Of a stretch of DNA of 64,000 bases, positions 22,666-35,900 are shown piece after piece. Under the pieces are notes generated by a model. It was not told the DNA's origin and did not search any database. It worked only from the letters and a program-made list of their open reading frames with translations. The position numbers and the translations under genes are program-made. How positions within the stretch are numbered: the first letter of the stretch is position 1; every line of letters begins with the position of its first letter. Origin of the DNA: Congeria kusceri (taxonomy: Eukaryota; Mollusca; Bivalvia; Myida; Dreissenidae); NCBI GenBank assembly GCA_027627225.1, contig JAPFQT010000165.1:310001-374000 (forward strand). Direction: 5' to 3'.

Positions 22666-24492
22666 ATGGCAGAAGCAATTAGTGAAAGAGAATTGCGCCG
22701 TATCAGGAGAGAGCAGTTAAGGGAAGAAATTTTGAAGGAGGAACAAGAATTAAAGGAAAGGAGAATAAGAGAGAGGCTTGAAAGAGAATTACAGAGTGAG
22801 GTGTCCAACATCTTGGATGAACATGACAGCATTATATCAAACGTGAACACAATCGATGACTATTTATATGGAGAGACAATGAATAGCATTGAACATATAT
22901 CTAAAAATGGAAAATCACGGGACTGCTTGGAAACCCAAGTAAAGAAAACCACACCAGATTCTTTATGTTATTTGGATGAGCACATGAGGAGACTTGATAA
23001 CACATTACGTGAATTAAACATAGGAGATCGTGACGATGAAAATAGAAATTATTCCTCGAGTGAATACCACATACAGACAATAATTAGGGACAATTCTTCA
23101 ATTGTGGCGGATAGGAAACTAGGAATAGAAGAACGCCTTAGCGATAGAGTACACGATAAAAGATGGAGTAGACATGAGGTAGAGAGTGTCCGGAAATATA
23201 GTTTGAGAGATGATATTAGGAAAGTACACGATGAATATGAAGAAATAAGAAGTCAATCTGACAAGTATGAAAACAAGAGTATTCAGCTGCAAAGAATACG
23301 AGAGGATGAGGAAAAGAACCATAGATTGATGCTTGAACAGAGATTGGTTTTAGAAAATGAATTGAAACAAAAGCGTCAGGCTGAGAAAGAGTTACTACGA
23401 AACATAGAACAGCTAGAGTTACAGGAAAGGGAATTGCTTAAGCAACGGAGTGAGAATGAAATGCTTGACAGAGAATTGGCTATCAAAAGAATGAAAGATG
23501 ATGATATGAATAGAAGACTAGAACTATTAAAACAGAAAGAAAGTGCTCTTAAAAGTAAATTGCAGAAGAAGAGTGATGATAGTATGACAAGAGAGGTGAG
23601 AACAAATGACCTACATAAACTGAGCATACCGAAATTGCCGAGCTTTGACGGCAAGCACTTCGAAGAATGGAAGTTTGAAGTAGTATGTCTGATGAGGACA
23701 GGGCTGTATCCTGATTACGCATTGTCACGTGCTATCAGAAACTCGTTGCAAGGTGATACACGCAAGCTATTGTTGACAATCAAACCATCTGATTCAGCAG
23801 AAAAGGTCATCGCTAAAATGACTGAGATTTTTGGAGAAGTAAAGTCTGGTGAAAGAATAGTGCAAGACTTTTATTCAGCGAAACAACATGAAACTGAATC
23901 ATGCTCTGCATGGGGAATAAGGCTAGAAGCTCTCTTTCAACAGGCAGTTAATAAGGGGGAAATAGAAGAAAGTAAAAGAGATAACAAGCTGAAAGAAAGA
24001 TTTTGGAGAGGACTGAAGTCTGAGAAACTGAAAACAGCAACAAGAGTTTCATACGAATCGAGCGACAGTTTTGAAAAGCTTAGAAGGAAAGCGAGACTAG
24101 AAGAGGAAGAAGATAATCCTGTAAAGGTTACAGAAACAGCAATCTTAAATCAGCAATCAACAGGCGACAGATTTAAAGTTTTGGATGAGATGCTGGAAAG
24201 GCTCAAGACCATTGAAGCTGAGATGAGTGAAATGAAGAAGCAGAACCGGGAAAGGAAGAGAGAATATGGATCCTATGAAGCGCCAAAGTCTAGTGACCAG
24301 GAAGAGAGACAATATCGATACAACAATAGAGGGCGTTATTATAGAGGAGGATTCAGAAGAGGGAGATATTCAAATAGAGAGCAGACTCAAGATAAAAGTC
24401 CGGAAGATGAATCAAAGGCAAAAAATAAACAGAGTAATTTAAACGAGAAAGCGCTTTCACGGCAGGGCACGATGGGAGCGAAGCAGAATTAG
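22666..24492 (+). CDS. gag: Gag, unit D (intact)
   Basis: A full-length 608-codon frame with no substitution seen relative to units B and C. The coiled-coil-like regions occupy most of the first half, and the Arg/Gly-rich tail is at about 24308-24378. It overlaps the pol frame from 24438. Confidence 0.87.
   Translation: MAEAISERELRRIRREQLREEILKEEQELKERRIRERLERELQSEVSNILDEHDSIISNVNTIDDYLYGETMNSIEHISKNGKSRDCLETQVKKTTPDSLCYLDEHMRRLDNTLRELNIGDRDDENRNYSSSEYHIQTIIRDNSSIVADRKLGIEERLSDRVHDKRWSRHEVESVRKYSLRDDIRKVHDEYEEIRSQSDKYENKSIQLQRIREDEEKNHRLMLEQRLVLENELKQKRQAEKELLRNIEQLELQERELLKQRSENEMLDRELAIKRMKDDDMNRRLELLKQKESALKSKLQKKSDDSMTREVRTNDLHKLSIPKLPSFDGKHFEEWKFEVVCLMRTGLYPDYALSRAIRNSLQGDTRKLLLTIKPSDSAEKVIAKMTEIFGEVKSGERIVQDFYSAKQHETESCSAWGIRLEALFQQAVNKGEIEESKRDNKLKERFWRGLKSEKLKTATRVSYESSDSFEKLRRKARLEEEEDNPVKVTETAILNQQSTGDRFKVLDEMLERLKTIEAEMSEMKKQNRERKREYGSYEAPKSSDQEERQYRYNNRGRYYRGGFRRGRYSNREQTQDKSPEDESKAKNKQSNLNEKALSRQGTMGAKQN
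24438..24444 (+). promoter_or_regulatory. -1 frameshift heptamer (unit D)
   Basis: T TTA AAC, in the same context as the other units. Confidence 0.86.
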
Positions 24493-27400
24493 AAAGCCCT
24501 ACAAGAATAGCTAGTAACCTTAGAGAAAGGCTGATAGGTGAGTCAAACGAAGGAGTAATCATCATTGAAGGAAAAGAGATAAAAGCATTGATTGATACTG
24601 GATCAATGGTCACCACGTTGTCCGAAAGCTACTACAATAAAATGGATCCAAAGCCAGAACTTAGGCCATTAACAGATTTTAAAATTCAGCTGACTGGAGC
24701 CAATGGAAGTGCAATAATATACACAGGCTATATAGAAGTAACTGTGCAATTACCATGTGCACCAAGACAGTCTCAAATACTCGTTTTGATAGTTAAGGAT
24801 ACCGAATTGAATGCTAAAGTACCAGCCATTGTTGGAACAAATCTTTTACGACAGTATAGACCAGACTTTGAAATGCAAAGTGAAGATTTTCCTCGAGCAT
24901 GGCAACTTGCATTTAATACAATGATATCGCCAATAGTAGGTAAGGTTAAAACTACAAAGACAGTCATTCTTCATCCAATGGAGACTAAGACCATCACTGG
25001 TTTTGTCAGAAAATCATGTGTGATTGAAGCAGCTGTTACAGAAACCGGTGATCTGCCTACGGCTTTTGGCGTATGTCCTAGAGTAGTGAGCCTGAACAAA
25101 CCAGGGAAAACTGCAAGAGTACCTGTGAGAGTATACAATTTATCAGCCAAGACAATCAAGATTGAAAATAAAAGTGTTCTTTGTAAGCTTGAAATAGTGA
25201 ATGTTTTAAGGTCTGTCCCTATCTGCGAGAAAAGTGACAATGAAATCCCAGAAGAAGTGAAAGTCTGCAACATTCAGAGCAATGAATCACATTATGACAT
25301 AAAGACTGAATTCGGTGTGGATATTGAAGAGTCAGAGTTGTCACACGAACAGAAGATTCAAGTATACCACTTATTCAAGCAATGGGAAATGATTTTTCCA
25401 AAGTGCAAAACCGATTTGGGACATACGACCGAAGTTAAGCATAAAATCGAGTTGACAGATGAAACTCCATTCAGAGAACCGTATCGACGAGTACCCCCTC
25501 ATCTATACAACGAAGTTAAAGAACACCTGCAAGAGATGCTGGATATTGGTGCCATCAAAGAATCGAAAAGCCCCTGGTCGTCAAACATTGTTGTCGTGAG
25601 AAAGAAGGACGGAACACTTAGATGCTGTATAGATTTTAGAAAATTAAACTCAAGAACTAAGAAAGATGCATATGGAATACCAAAAGTTGAAGATACCTTA
25701 CATATGCTTGCTGGCTCTAAATATTTTTCGAAGATCGATCTGAAATCTGGATACTGGCAAATCGAACTAGAAGAGGAAGATAAGGAGAAAACCGCTTTTC
25801 AAGTTCCAGGTGTTGGTTTCTTTGAATGCAACAGGCTTCCCTTCGGACTATGCAACGCCCCGGCGACGTTTCAGAGATTAATGGCACGTTGCATGGGTGA
25901 TCTGAACTTGAGAGAGTGTCTAATCTATTTAGACGATATCGTGTTATTCTCTCCTGATATAAATTCCCATCTAGATCGACTAAATGCCGTATTTTCTCGT
26001 CTAGCACAATACAATCTGAATGTAAATCCAAAAAAATGTGAATTTTTCAAGACAAAAACAACTTACCTGGGTCATGTGGTGTCAGCAGACGGAATCCAGG
26101 CTGATCCGCAAAAGATTGAAGCCGTCAAAAACTGGCCTGTCCCTAGAACCTTGAAAGATGTCCGGAAATTCCTAGGGTTTGCCGGCTACTATAGGCGGTT
26201 CATCAAAGGGTTTTCCAATGTTGCCAGACCACTGAACGATTTGCTTCTTGGAACATCAACAAAGAAGTCAGCCAAGAAAAGCCCAAAACCAAAGTTCAGA
26301 TGGGAGTCTAGTCAACAAAGCGCGTTCGATGCTTTGAAGCAGAAACTGTCAAATCCACCGATCCTTGCATATGCTGACTACACCTTGCCATTTACGCTGC
26401 ACACTGACGCCAGTGGCACAGGAATTGGCGCCGTGCTGTATCAGAAGCAAGACGGAAAGGACCGAGTAGTGGCATACGCGAGCAGAAGTCTCACAAAGGC
26501 AGAGAGGAATTATCCAGCTCATAAGCTCGAGTTTCTCGCTGTCAAGTGGGCCGTGTGTGATAAGTTCCACGACTACTTGTACGGCGGGAAATTCGAGGTT
26601 GTTACGGATAATAACCCTCTTACCTATGTAACGACATCGGCGAAGCTCGATGCAACGGGACAACGATGGATCGCGTCTCTAGCGAATTACGACTTCAGCA
26701 TTCGCTATCGGAAGGGAAAGAACCACAACGATGCAGACGGATTAAGTCGTATTTCCCCATTGGTCATGGACGCCCTATGTACATCAGCTGAGGTCAACAT
26801 TCCGATTCACCAAACCTTGGTTTCGCCAGGAAATGAGCCGTCTGCGAGTGATCCAACTGAAGATATACCGGAAGATCTTCTTCAATCGCATAGCCTGTCT
26901 AATAAGGACTGGATCAAGGCTCAGTCGGATGACCCACAATTGAAAGACATAATTAGTCACCTTCGCAATGGCACTAGACCTTCTTCGAAGGATAGTTGCA
27001 AACAGTATGCTAGAGAATGGGAAAAATTCGTTGTGCAAAGTGGCGTACTATGTCGCAACGCCATGGTCAACGATGTTAATCGAACACAGATCGTTGTTCC
27101 AGAGCATCTCAGAAGTGACATGTTCAGAGCGCTCCATGACGACTTAGGACATCAGGGAAGGGATCGTACTACTAGCCTGCTGAAGGAGCGATTCTACTGG
27201 CCTGGTTTAGATGCGTTTGCTGCCGAAAAGGTCAAACAGTGTGGTCGCTGTACCCGTAGAAAACGACACCCGGATCGAGCTGAACTTCAGCCCATTGAGT
27301 CAACGGCACCATTAGAGATTGTGTGCATTGATTATTTGTCGCTTGAAAGGTCCAAAGGAGGGTTCGAAAATGTACTGGTAATAACCGATCATTTTAGCCG

Positions 27401-28332
27401 GTATGCACAAGCTTACACCAACACGTAATCAAACGGCTAAAACAACTGCCAAAGTGTTGTTTGATCAGTTTATTGTCCACTATGGCTTCCCTGCTAGGTT
27501 GCACTCTGACCAAGGCGCAAATTTTACATCCACTTTAATTAAAGAATTGTGTCAGATTGCAGGTATGGACAAGAGCAGAACCACACCTTACCACCCTATG
27601 GGCAACGGCGAAACGGAGCGGTTCAACCAGACTCTACTTGGCATGTTAGGCACGCTAGAGGAGCATCAAAAGGCCGATTGGAAGTCATACATTCCAACAC
27701 TGGTGCATGCTTATAAGTCCACACTTCACAAGGGTACGGGGTTCTCTCCGTACTTTTTGATGTTTGGCAGGAATCCACGCTTGGCGATTGATGCCTTTCT
27801 AGGGTTGCCTACAGATGACATCGCTGACAAGAAACATACCGAGTATGTTGCAAAGCTTCGGAAAAGACTCAGCGAGTCTTATGATAAAGCGCGCCAGAAC
27901 GCTAGATCATCAGGGTTGTTAAACAAACACTATTACGACAAATCAGCTAGATGTACTCAACTTCAACCGGGTGATATTGTCCTCGTACGTAATGTTGCGC
28001 TCCGAGGAAAGCAGAAGTTGGCGGATCGTTGGGAACACCACCCATACGAAGTTGTAGCGCAGCCGAATCAAGATACCCCTGTTTATGAAGTTAAGCGAGA
28101 CGGAGCAAGATTTACTAAGACCAAGATGTTACATAGGAATCTGTTGCTTCCATTTATGACGATAACTGATGTGACGTTAGATCCGTCGAAACAGAGCAAG
28201 AGAGAGCAAGAGAAGCCTTCAACACTAGAGGAGTCCGGCCCCGACTCGGATGTTGGAGCAGAGACGGTTTCTAGACCACAGCGGGTACGGAAGAAACCGC
28301 AGTGGATGACGGCAGGCGATTTCGTTACTTAG
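24438..28332 (+). pseudogene. pol: Unit D pol, class I, frame broken in integrase
   Basis: Protease DTG is at 24594-24602, YLDD at 25926-25937 and the first integrase Asp at 27330. The inserted base near 27417 gives a stop at 27426-27428, with the rest of integrase (Asp 27508, Glu 27616) in the other frame to 28332. Units C and D appear identical along pol, consistent with a very recent duplication of one from the other. Confidence 0.93.
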
Positions 28333-28843
28333 AAAAACTGATATTGAACTGATATTTAAACCAGCTTTCACCGAAATGTTATTAATTGTCATCATTGTTA
28401 TTAGGCTTGTAGTGTATGGATGACAAACAATAATTTTATTACACGATTTCAGTTTACAATGCAGCCATAGCCTCAGTATTCTGTTATCTCTAGTCGTAGT
28501 TCATTCTTTGAGCATTTGGTAATTTTTACTACGATTATAAGACTATTATGAATGTACTCAAGTGCATTCTTCTGTAGTCGTGTAGTTAGTAGTACACTAC
28601 TCATAGGTGTTGCAGTTAATATACTGTTATGCAGTTTGCATCGTCCAAAGTTCGCGAGCGTTCGTAATATCTAAGATATTCTAAACCATGCATTTCGGAG
28701 CCGTTTTATGCACATTACGTGAGATTATATAATTTATTATTATTATTATTATTATATTTTGTGATATTTTTTTACAGTTGCAGTGAATATGCGTTGTAAT
28801 TTATGTATAAGTCAGGAGACTTATTTTGTGGGCAGGGGAAGTA
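28333..28843 (+). other. Unit D 3' UTR with polypurine tract at 28830-28843
   Basis: Non-coding. I see no distinctive change. Confidence 0.8.
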
Positions 28844-29432
28844 TGTCAGAGAGTAAATTAAAGCAATCATTTTGACTTTTCAAATCTTCTCAACGTACAC
28901 AATCAATTTCGATCTATTTCTATTAACATTAATTCTTTCCGAACGGTTACTACAGTTCAGCTAACAGCTAACACATCTAACCTGTTTCAATCATCACAAC
29001 CTGTTTCACGCATGACTAGTTCGTGGCGTCGGTCATGTGACAGGCGCAAGTAACCGCGCATTTGCCACTTGACCGCCAGAACATAAACACCTTTATATCT
29101 TTGATATATTGTTCTGCGTCATTATTACAGTTTAGTGATAGATTATTTTATTATCTTTAGCTTTGTATTGTTATAATTTATTATTACCTGCAACGTATTA
29201 AATAATATTAGGTTATCTATTGTATTGTAATATTGTAATATTGCCATATTGTTATAATTCTTATCATTATTGTAAGTGTTGTTTTATAAATATTATTATT
29301 ATTAATGTAAGGCATTTGCCACTTGACCGCCAGAACATAAACACCTTTATATCTTTGATATATTGTTCTGCGTCATTATTACAGTCCCTTCCCACGAACC
29401 ATATAAAATATTTGCCGAGAGATGCGTCGACA
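28844..29432 (+). repeat. LTR4 (589 bp)
   Basis: Intact termini. The 73-bp repeats are at 29058-29130 and 29312-29384. Confidence 0.92.
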
Positions 29433-31133
29433 ATGGCGCCCAACGTTCGGATGTGAAGGCCACTGTACAACACAGAAGACGACATCCAGTCTGTAACTCT
29501 ACACAGAATTGTAAACAATCTAGTTTACACATATGCCAGCTGGACGGATTTCCTCGGGATATCCCAGCAATAGCGAACTCTGATGTCATCACAGAGAGAC
29601 GCGTCCTGATTGGATATTGTATCCACGCATGCACGGGAAACCGTGTTGTTTATAAACATTGTCACGTGTACACATCGTTTTACCGGGGCCCAAACTGAAC
29701 TTTATACTCGCGAGTTAAATTTTGAAGGAGGAATCATTGATCGTCAAAGGATCCATTACATCTCCGTCGATCGTCGTTGGATGTGACACTGACTTTGATG
29801 TGCTTTCAACTTAGCTGGAAGTTGTGTTTGGACACTTACTGTTTCCGGTCGTGAGTTTTATTTAATAGTTTGTGTTATTTTAGTTTTTTGTGTGTGTCTA
29901 TTTATGGACATATAATTGGATCAACTGGTAAGAATTGTGTTTGCTTAGTTTTCATTTAATTTGATTATACATTAAATATCAGTTCCGTTTCGTTTAAAAT
30001 CTATTTTGCTATAATTTCAATTGTAAGCAAGTAAAAAAATTCTCATTGTAAATAAAATCTCAATTGTTGTTTGATATAGGCATAATCATTAACAATTTTA
30101 ATTAGCTATGTATATAGATTAAGTTTTTATAATTTTAGATTGTTTTATTATTTAGGTGATAAATAATTCTGATCTCAGCACACGACACAGCACCTTGCAT
30201 GATAAATCACTTGTCATAACCATATTATTAACCTCTGTCAAACTTCTAACTTTTACTGGTCCGTTTTTGTTTGCCCATCTTTGCCAATGCGTCGTTAAAT
30301 ACAACACATTGTACACAGTTTCTAATCCATAAAGCCTTGCAAGGTTACGCGCGATTTCGATCGGTTCGCAAATAATCTGAAATATTGTGCAATATTTCAA
30401 ATGTAAACACGCACGCATTATCGGCAAAATGTAAACGTATCGATTACTGTCGGCATTGATTACGCTTATAGAACATAATAGGGTGCACGGTACACACATA
30501 TACGTATTGATTGGGAGTTGTAGTAGCGCAGTTGGTATAGTATGGGATTAGTAGTCTAACGGTAGTTAGTTCAATTCTAGTAGTGAAGTGGATTATTCCT
30601 CGTGAAAGTGAAAGTCGTTTTTCACTGATAACAAAAGGGTTGTGTCAGATTGTTGTCTCAGTTTAGAGGTCAGATTTAGGTTAGATATTTATAGCTGTGG
30701 GTTATCGTGACTGGTTTTAGAGCCGGGTATTACAGTAGTAGTCCACCTTGAATGATTGTGCGCAGTGACGTCGTGTAGCAGTTGGTTCCCTTGACTTGAT
30801 TAATTTAATTGTAGTAAGCTCCCTTGCGTCTGCTTTAACATAAAGCGTCGTCTACTTAATTGAAGTCAAACGCAGAATTAAAATAACTTATTACTTTGAA
30901 AGTTTAGTTGTTCACTTTGTGAATGTAAGTATGAAATAAAATGTGATTTTGCAGTTAACACAATGTGTTGCTTGTTATTGTTTGTACACTGAATTAAATA
31001 CCGCACATAAATATTGCCTTATTGTTGTATTCGCTTAAATAATTAAGCATAATAATGTGTTTACAATAATTACATGGTATTTGTTTTACAGCTATTACAA
31101 CTAATTGCTTCTTATTGATATTTTGCTTTGAGA
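29433..31133 (+). other. Unit E leader, possible intron 29928-31091
   Basis: It has a private G-to-T change in CGCGAGTTAAA near 29716, and A in TTAGATATT near 30685. The tRNA-like segment is at 30517-30588. Confidence 0.75.
29434..29446 (+). promoter_or_regulatory. Primer binding site, tRNA-Lys type (unit E)
   Basis: TGGCGCCCAACGT, one base after LTR4. Confidence 0.85.
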
Positions 31134-32960
31134 ATGGCAGAAGCAATTAGTGAAAGAGAATTGCGCCGTATCAGGAGAGAGCAGTTAAGGGAAGAAATTT
31201 TGAAGGAGGAACAAGAATTAAAGGAAAGGAGAATAAGAGAGAGGCTTGAAAGAGAATTACAGAGTGAGGTGTCCAACATCTTGGATGAACATGACAGCAT
31301 TATATCAAACGTGAACACAATCGATGACTATTTATATGGAGAGACAATGAATAGCATTGAACATATATCTAAAAATGGAAAATCACGGGACTGCTTGGAA
31401 ACCCAAGTAAAGAAAACCACACCAGATTCTTTATGTTATTTGGATGAGCACATGAGGAGACTTGATAACACATTACGTGAATTAAACATAGGAGATCGTG
31501 ACGATGAAAATAGAAATTATTCCTCGAGTGAATACCACATACAGACAATAATTAGGGACAATTCTTCAATTGTGGCGGATAGGAAACTAGGAATAGAAGA
31601 ACGCCTTAGCGATAGAGTACACGATAAAAGATGGAGTAGACATGAGGTAGAGAGTGTCCGGAAATATAGTTTGAGAGATGATATTAGGAAAGTACACGAT
31701 GAATATGAAGAAATAAGAAGTCAATCTGACAAGTATGAAAACAAGAGTATTCAGCTGCAAAGAATACGAGAGGATGAGGAAAAGAACCATAGATTGATGC
31801 TTGAACAGAGATTGGTTTTAGAAAATGAATTGAAACAAAAGCGTCAGGCTGAGAAAGAGTTACTACGAAACATAGAACAGCTAGAGTTACAGGAAAGGGA
31901 ATTGCTTAAGCAACGGAGTGAGAATGAAATGCTTGACAGAGAATTGGCTATCAAAAGAATGAAAGATGATGATATGAATAGAAGACTAGAACTATTAAAA
32001 CAGAAAGAAAGTGCTCTTAAAAGTAAATTGCAGAAGAAGAGTGATGATAGTATGACAAGAGAGGTGAGAACAAATGACCTACATAAACTGAGCATACCGA
32101 AATTGCCGAGCTTTGACGGCAAGCACTTCGAAGAATGGAAGTTTGAAGTAGTATGTCTGATGAGGACAGGGCTGTATCCTGATTACGCATTGTCACGTGC
32201 TATCAGAAACTCGTTGCAAGGTGATACACGCAAGCTATTGTTGACAATCAAACCATCTGATTCAGCAGAAAAGGTCATCGCTAAAATGACTGAGATTTTT
32301 GGAGAAGTAAAGTCTGGTGAAAGAATAGTGCAAGACTTTTATTCAGCGAAACAACATGAAACTGAATCATGCTCTGCATGGGGAATAAGGCTAGAAGCTC
32401 TCTTTCAACAGGCAGTTAATAAGGGGGAAATAGAAGAAAGTAAAAGAGATAACAAGCTGAAAGAAAGATTTTGGAGAGGACTGAAGTCTGAGAAACTGAA
32501 AACAGCAACAAGAGTTTCATACGAATCGAGCGACAGTTTTGAAAAGCTTAGAAGGAAAGCGAGACTAGAAGAGGAAGAAGATAATCCTGTAAAGGTTACA
32601 GAAACAGCAATCTTAAATCAGCAATCAACAGGCGACAGATTTAAAGTTTTGGATGAGATGCTGGAAAGGCTCAAGACCATTGAAGCTGAGATGAGTGAAA
32701 TGAAGAAGCAGAACCGGGAAAGGAAGAGAGAATATGGATCCTATGAAGCGCCAAAGTCTAGTGACCAGGAAGAGAGACAATATCGATACAACAATAGAGG
32801 GCGTTATTATAGAGGAGGATTCAGAAGAGGGAGATATTCAAATAGAGAGCAGACTCAAGATAAAAGTCCGGAAGATGAATCAAAGGCAAAAAATAAACAG
32901 AGTAATTTAAACGAGAAAGCGCTTTCACGGCAGGGCACGATGGGAGCGAAGCAGAATTAG
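31134..32960 (+). CDS. gag: Gag, unit E (intact)
   Basis: An intact 608-codon frame with the same product as in B, C, D and G, although the downstream pol belongs to the other class. This means gag does not distinguish class I from class II. The capsid-like domain starts near 32079 and the overlap with pol begins at 32906. Confidence 0.87.
   Translation: MAEAISERELRRIRREQLREEILKEEQELKERRIRERLERELQSEVSNILDEHDSIISNVNTIDDYLYGETMNSIEHISKNGKSRDCLETQVKKTTPDSLCYLDEHMRRLDNTLRELNIGDRDDENRNYSSSEYHIQTIIRDNSSIVADRKLGIEERLSDRVHDKRWSRHEVESVRKYSLRDDIRKVHDEYEEIRSQSDKYENKSIQLQRIREDEEKNHRLMLEQRLVLENELKQKRQAEKELLRNIEQLELQERELLKQRSENEMLDRELAIKRMKDDDMNRRLELLKQKESALKSKLQKKSDDSMTREVRTNDLHKLSIPKLPSFDGKHFEEWKFEVVCLMRTGLYPDYALSRAIRNSLQGDTRKLLLTIKPSDSAEKVIAKMTEIFGEVKSGERIVQDFYSAKQHETESCSAWGIRLEALFQQAVNKGEIEESKRDNKLKERFWRGLKSEKLKTATRVSYESSDSFEKLRRKARLEEEEDNPVKVTETAILNQQSTGDRFKVLDEMLERLKTIEAEMSEMKKQNRERKREYGSYEAPKSSDQEERQYRYNNRGRYYRGGFRRGRYSNREQTQDKSPEDESKAKNKQSNLNEKALSRQGTMGAKQN
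32906..32912 (+). promoter_or_regulatory. -1 frameshift heptamer (unit E)
   Basis: T TTA AAC in the gag frame. Confidence 0.86.
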
Positions 32961-35900
32961 AAAGCCCTACAAGAATAGCTAGTAACCTTAGAGAAAGGCT
33001 GATAGGTGAGTCAAACGAAGGAGTAATCATCATTGAAGGAAAAGAGATAAAAGCATTGATTGATACTGGATCAATGGTCACCACGTTGTCCGAAAGCTAC
33101 TACAATAAAATGGATCCAAAGCCAGAACTTAGGCCATTAACAGATTTTAAAATTCAGCTGACTGGAGCCAATGGAAGTGCAATAATATACACAGGCTATA
33201 TAGAAGTAACTGTGCAATTACCATGTGCACCAAGACAGTCTCAAATACTCGTTTTGATAGTTAAGGATACCGAATTGAATGCTAAAGTACCAGCCATTGT
33301 TGGAACAAATCTTTTACGACAGTATAGACCAGACTTTGAAATGCAAAGTGAAGATTTTCCTCGAGCATGGCAACTTGCATTTAATACAATGATATCGCCA
33401 ATAGTAGGTAAGGTTAAAACTACAAAGACAGTCATTCTTCATCCAATGGAGACTAAGACCATCACTGGTTTTGTCAGAAAATCATGTGTGATTGAAGCAG
33501 CTGTTACAGAAACCGGTGATCTGCCTACGGCTTTTGGCGTATGTCCTAGAGTAGTGAGCCTGAACAAACCAGGGAAAACTGCAAGAGTACCTGTGAGAGT
33601 ATACAATTTATCAGCCAAGACAATCAAGATTGAAAATAAAAGTGTTCTTTGTAAGCTTGAAATAGTGAATGTTTTAAGGTCTGTCCCTATCTGCGAGAAA
33701 AGTGACAATGAAATCCCAGAAGAAGTGAAAGTCTGCAACATTCAGAGCAATGAATCACATTATGACATAAAGACTGAATTCGGTGTGGATATTGAAGAGT
33801 CAGAGTTGTCACACGAACAGAAGATTCAAGTATACCACTTATTCAAGCAATGGGAAATGATTTTTCCAAAGTGCAAAACCGATTTGGGACATACGACCGA
33901 AGTTAAGCATAAAATCGAGTTGACAGATGAAACTCCATTCAGAGAACCGTATCGACGAGTACCCCCTCATCTATACAACGAAGTTAAAGAACACCTGCAA
34001 GAGATGCTGGATATTGGTGCCATCAAGAATCGAAAAGCCCCTGGTCGTCAAACATTGTTGTCGTGAGAAAGAAGGACGGAACACTTAGATGCTGTATAGA
34101 TTTTAGAAAATTAAACTCAAGAACTAAGAAAGATGCATATGGAATACCAAAAGTTGAAGATACCTTACATATGCTTGCTGGCTCTAAATATTTTTCGAAG
34201 ATCGATCTGAAATCTGGATACTGGCAAATCGAACTAGAAGAGGAAGATAAGGAGAAAACCGCTTTTCAAGTTCCAGGTGTTGGTTTCTTTGAATGCAACA
34301 GGCTTCCCTTCGGACTATGCAACGCCCCGGCGACGTTTCAGAGATTAATGGCACGTTGCATGGGTGATCTGAACTTGAGAGAGTGTCTAATCTATTTAGA
34401 CGATATCGTGTTATTCTCTCCTGATATAAATTCCCATCTAGATCGACTAAATGCCGTATTTTCTCGTCTAGCACAATACAATCTGAATGTAAATCCAAAA
34501 AAATGTGAATTTTTCAAGACAAAAACAACTTACCTGGGTCATGTGGTGTCAGCAGACGGAATCCAGGCTGATCCGCAAAAGATTGAAGCCGTCAAAAACT
34601 GGCCTGTCCCTAGAACCTTGAAAGATGTCCGGAAATTCCTAGGGTTTGCCGGCTACTATAGGCGGTTCATCAAAGGGTTTTCCAATGTTGCCAGACCACT
34701 GAACGATTTGCTTCTTGGAACATCAACAAAGAAGTCAGCCAAGAAAAGCCCAAAACCAAAGTTCAGATGGGAGTCTAGTCAACAAAGCGCGTTCGATGCT
34801 TTGAAGCAGAAACTGTCAAATCCACCGATCCTTGCATATGCTGACTACACCTTGCCATTTACGCTGCACACTGACGCCAGTGGCACAGGAATTGGCGCCG
34901 TGCTGTATCAGAAGCAAGACGGAAAGGACCGAGTAGTGGCATACGCGAGCAGAAGTCTCACAAAGGCAGAGAGGAATTATCCAGCTCATAAGCTCGAGTT
35001 TCTCGCTGTCAAGTGGGCCGTGTGTGATAAGTTCCACGACTACTTGTACGGCGGGAAATTCGAGGTTGTTACGGATAATAACCCTCTTACCTATGTAACG
35101 ACATCGGCGAAGCTCGATGCAACGGGACAACGATGGATCGCGTCTCTAGCGAATTACGACTTCAGCATTCGCTATCGGAAGGGAAAGAACCACAACGATG
35201 CAGACGGATTAAGTCGTATTTCCCCATTGGTCATGGACGCCCTATGTACATCAGCTGAGGTCAACATTCCGATTCACCAAACCTTGGTTTCGCCAGGAAA
35301 TGAGCCGTCTGCGAGTGATCCAACTGAAGATATACCGGAAGATCTTCTTCAATCGCATAGCCTGTCTAATAAGGACTGGATCAAGGCTCAGTCGGATGAC
35401 CCACAATTGAAAGACATAATTAGTCACCTTCGCAATGGCACTAGACCTTCTTCGAAGGATAGTTGCAAACAGTATGCTAGAGAATGGGAAAAATTCGTTG
35501 TGCAAAGTGGCGTACTATGTCGCAACGCCATGGTCAACGACGTTAATCGAACACAGATCGTTGTTCCAGAGCATCTCAGAAGTGACATGTTCAGAGCGCT
35601 CCATGACGACTTAGGACATCAGGGAAGGGATCGTACTACTAGCCTGCTGAAGGAGCGATTCTACTGGCCTGGTTTAGATGCGTTTGCTGCCGAAAAGGTC
35701 AAACAGTGTGGTCGCTGTACCCGTAGAAAACGACACCCGGATCGAGCTGAACTTCAGCCCATTGAGTCAACGGCACCATTAGAGATTGTGTGCATTGATT
35801 ATTTGTCGCTTGAAAGGTCCAAAGGAGGGTTCGAAAATGTACTGGTAATAACCGATCATTTTAGCCGGTATGCACAAGCGTACCCAACACGTAATCAAAC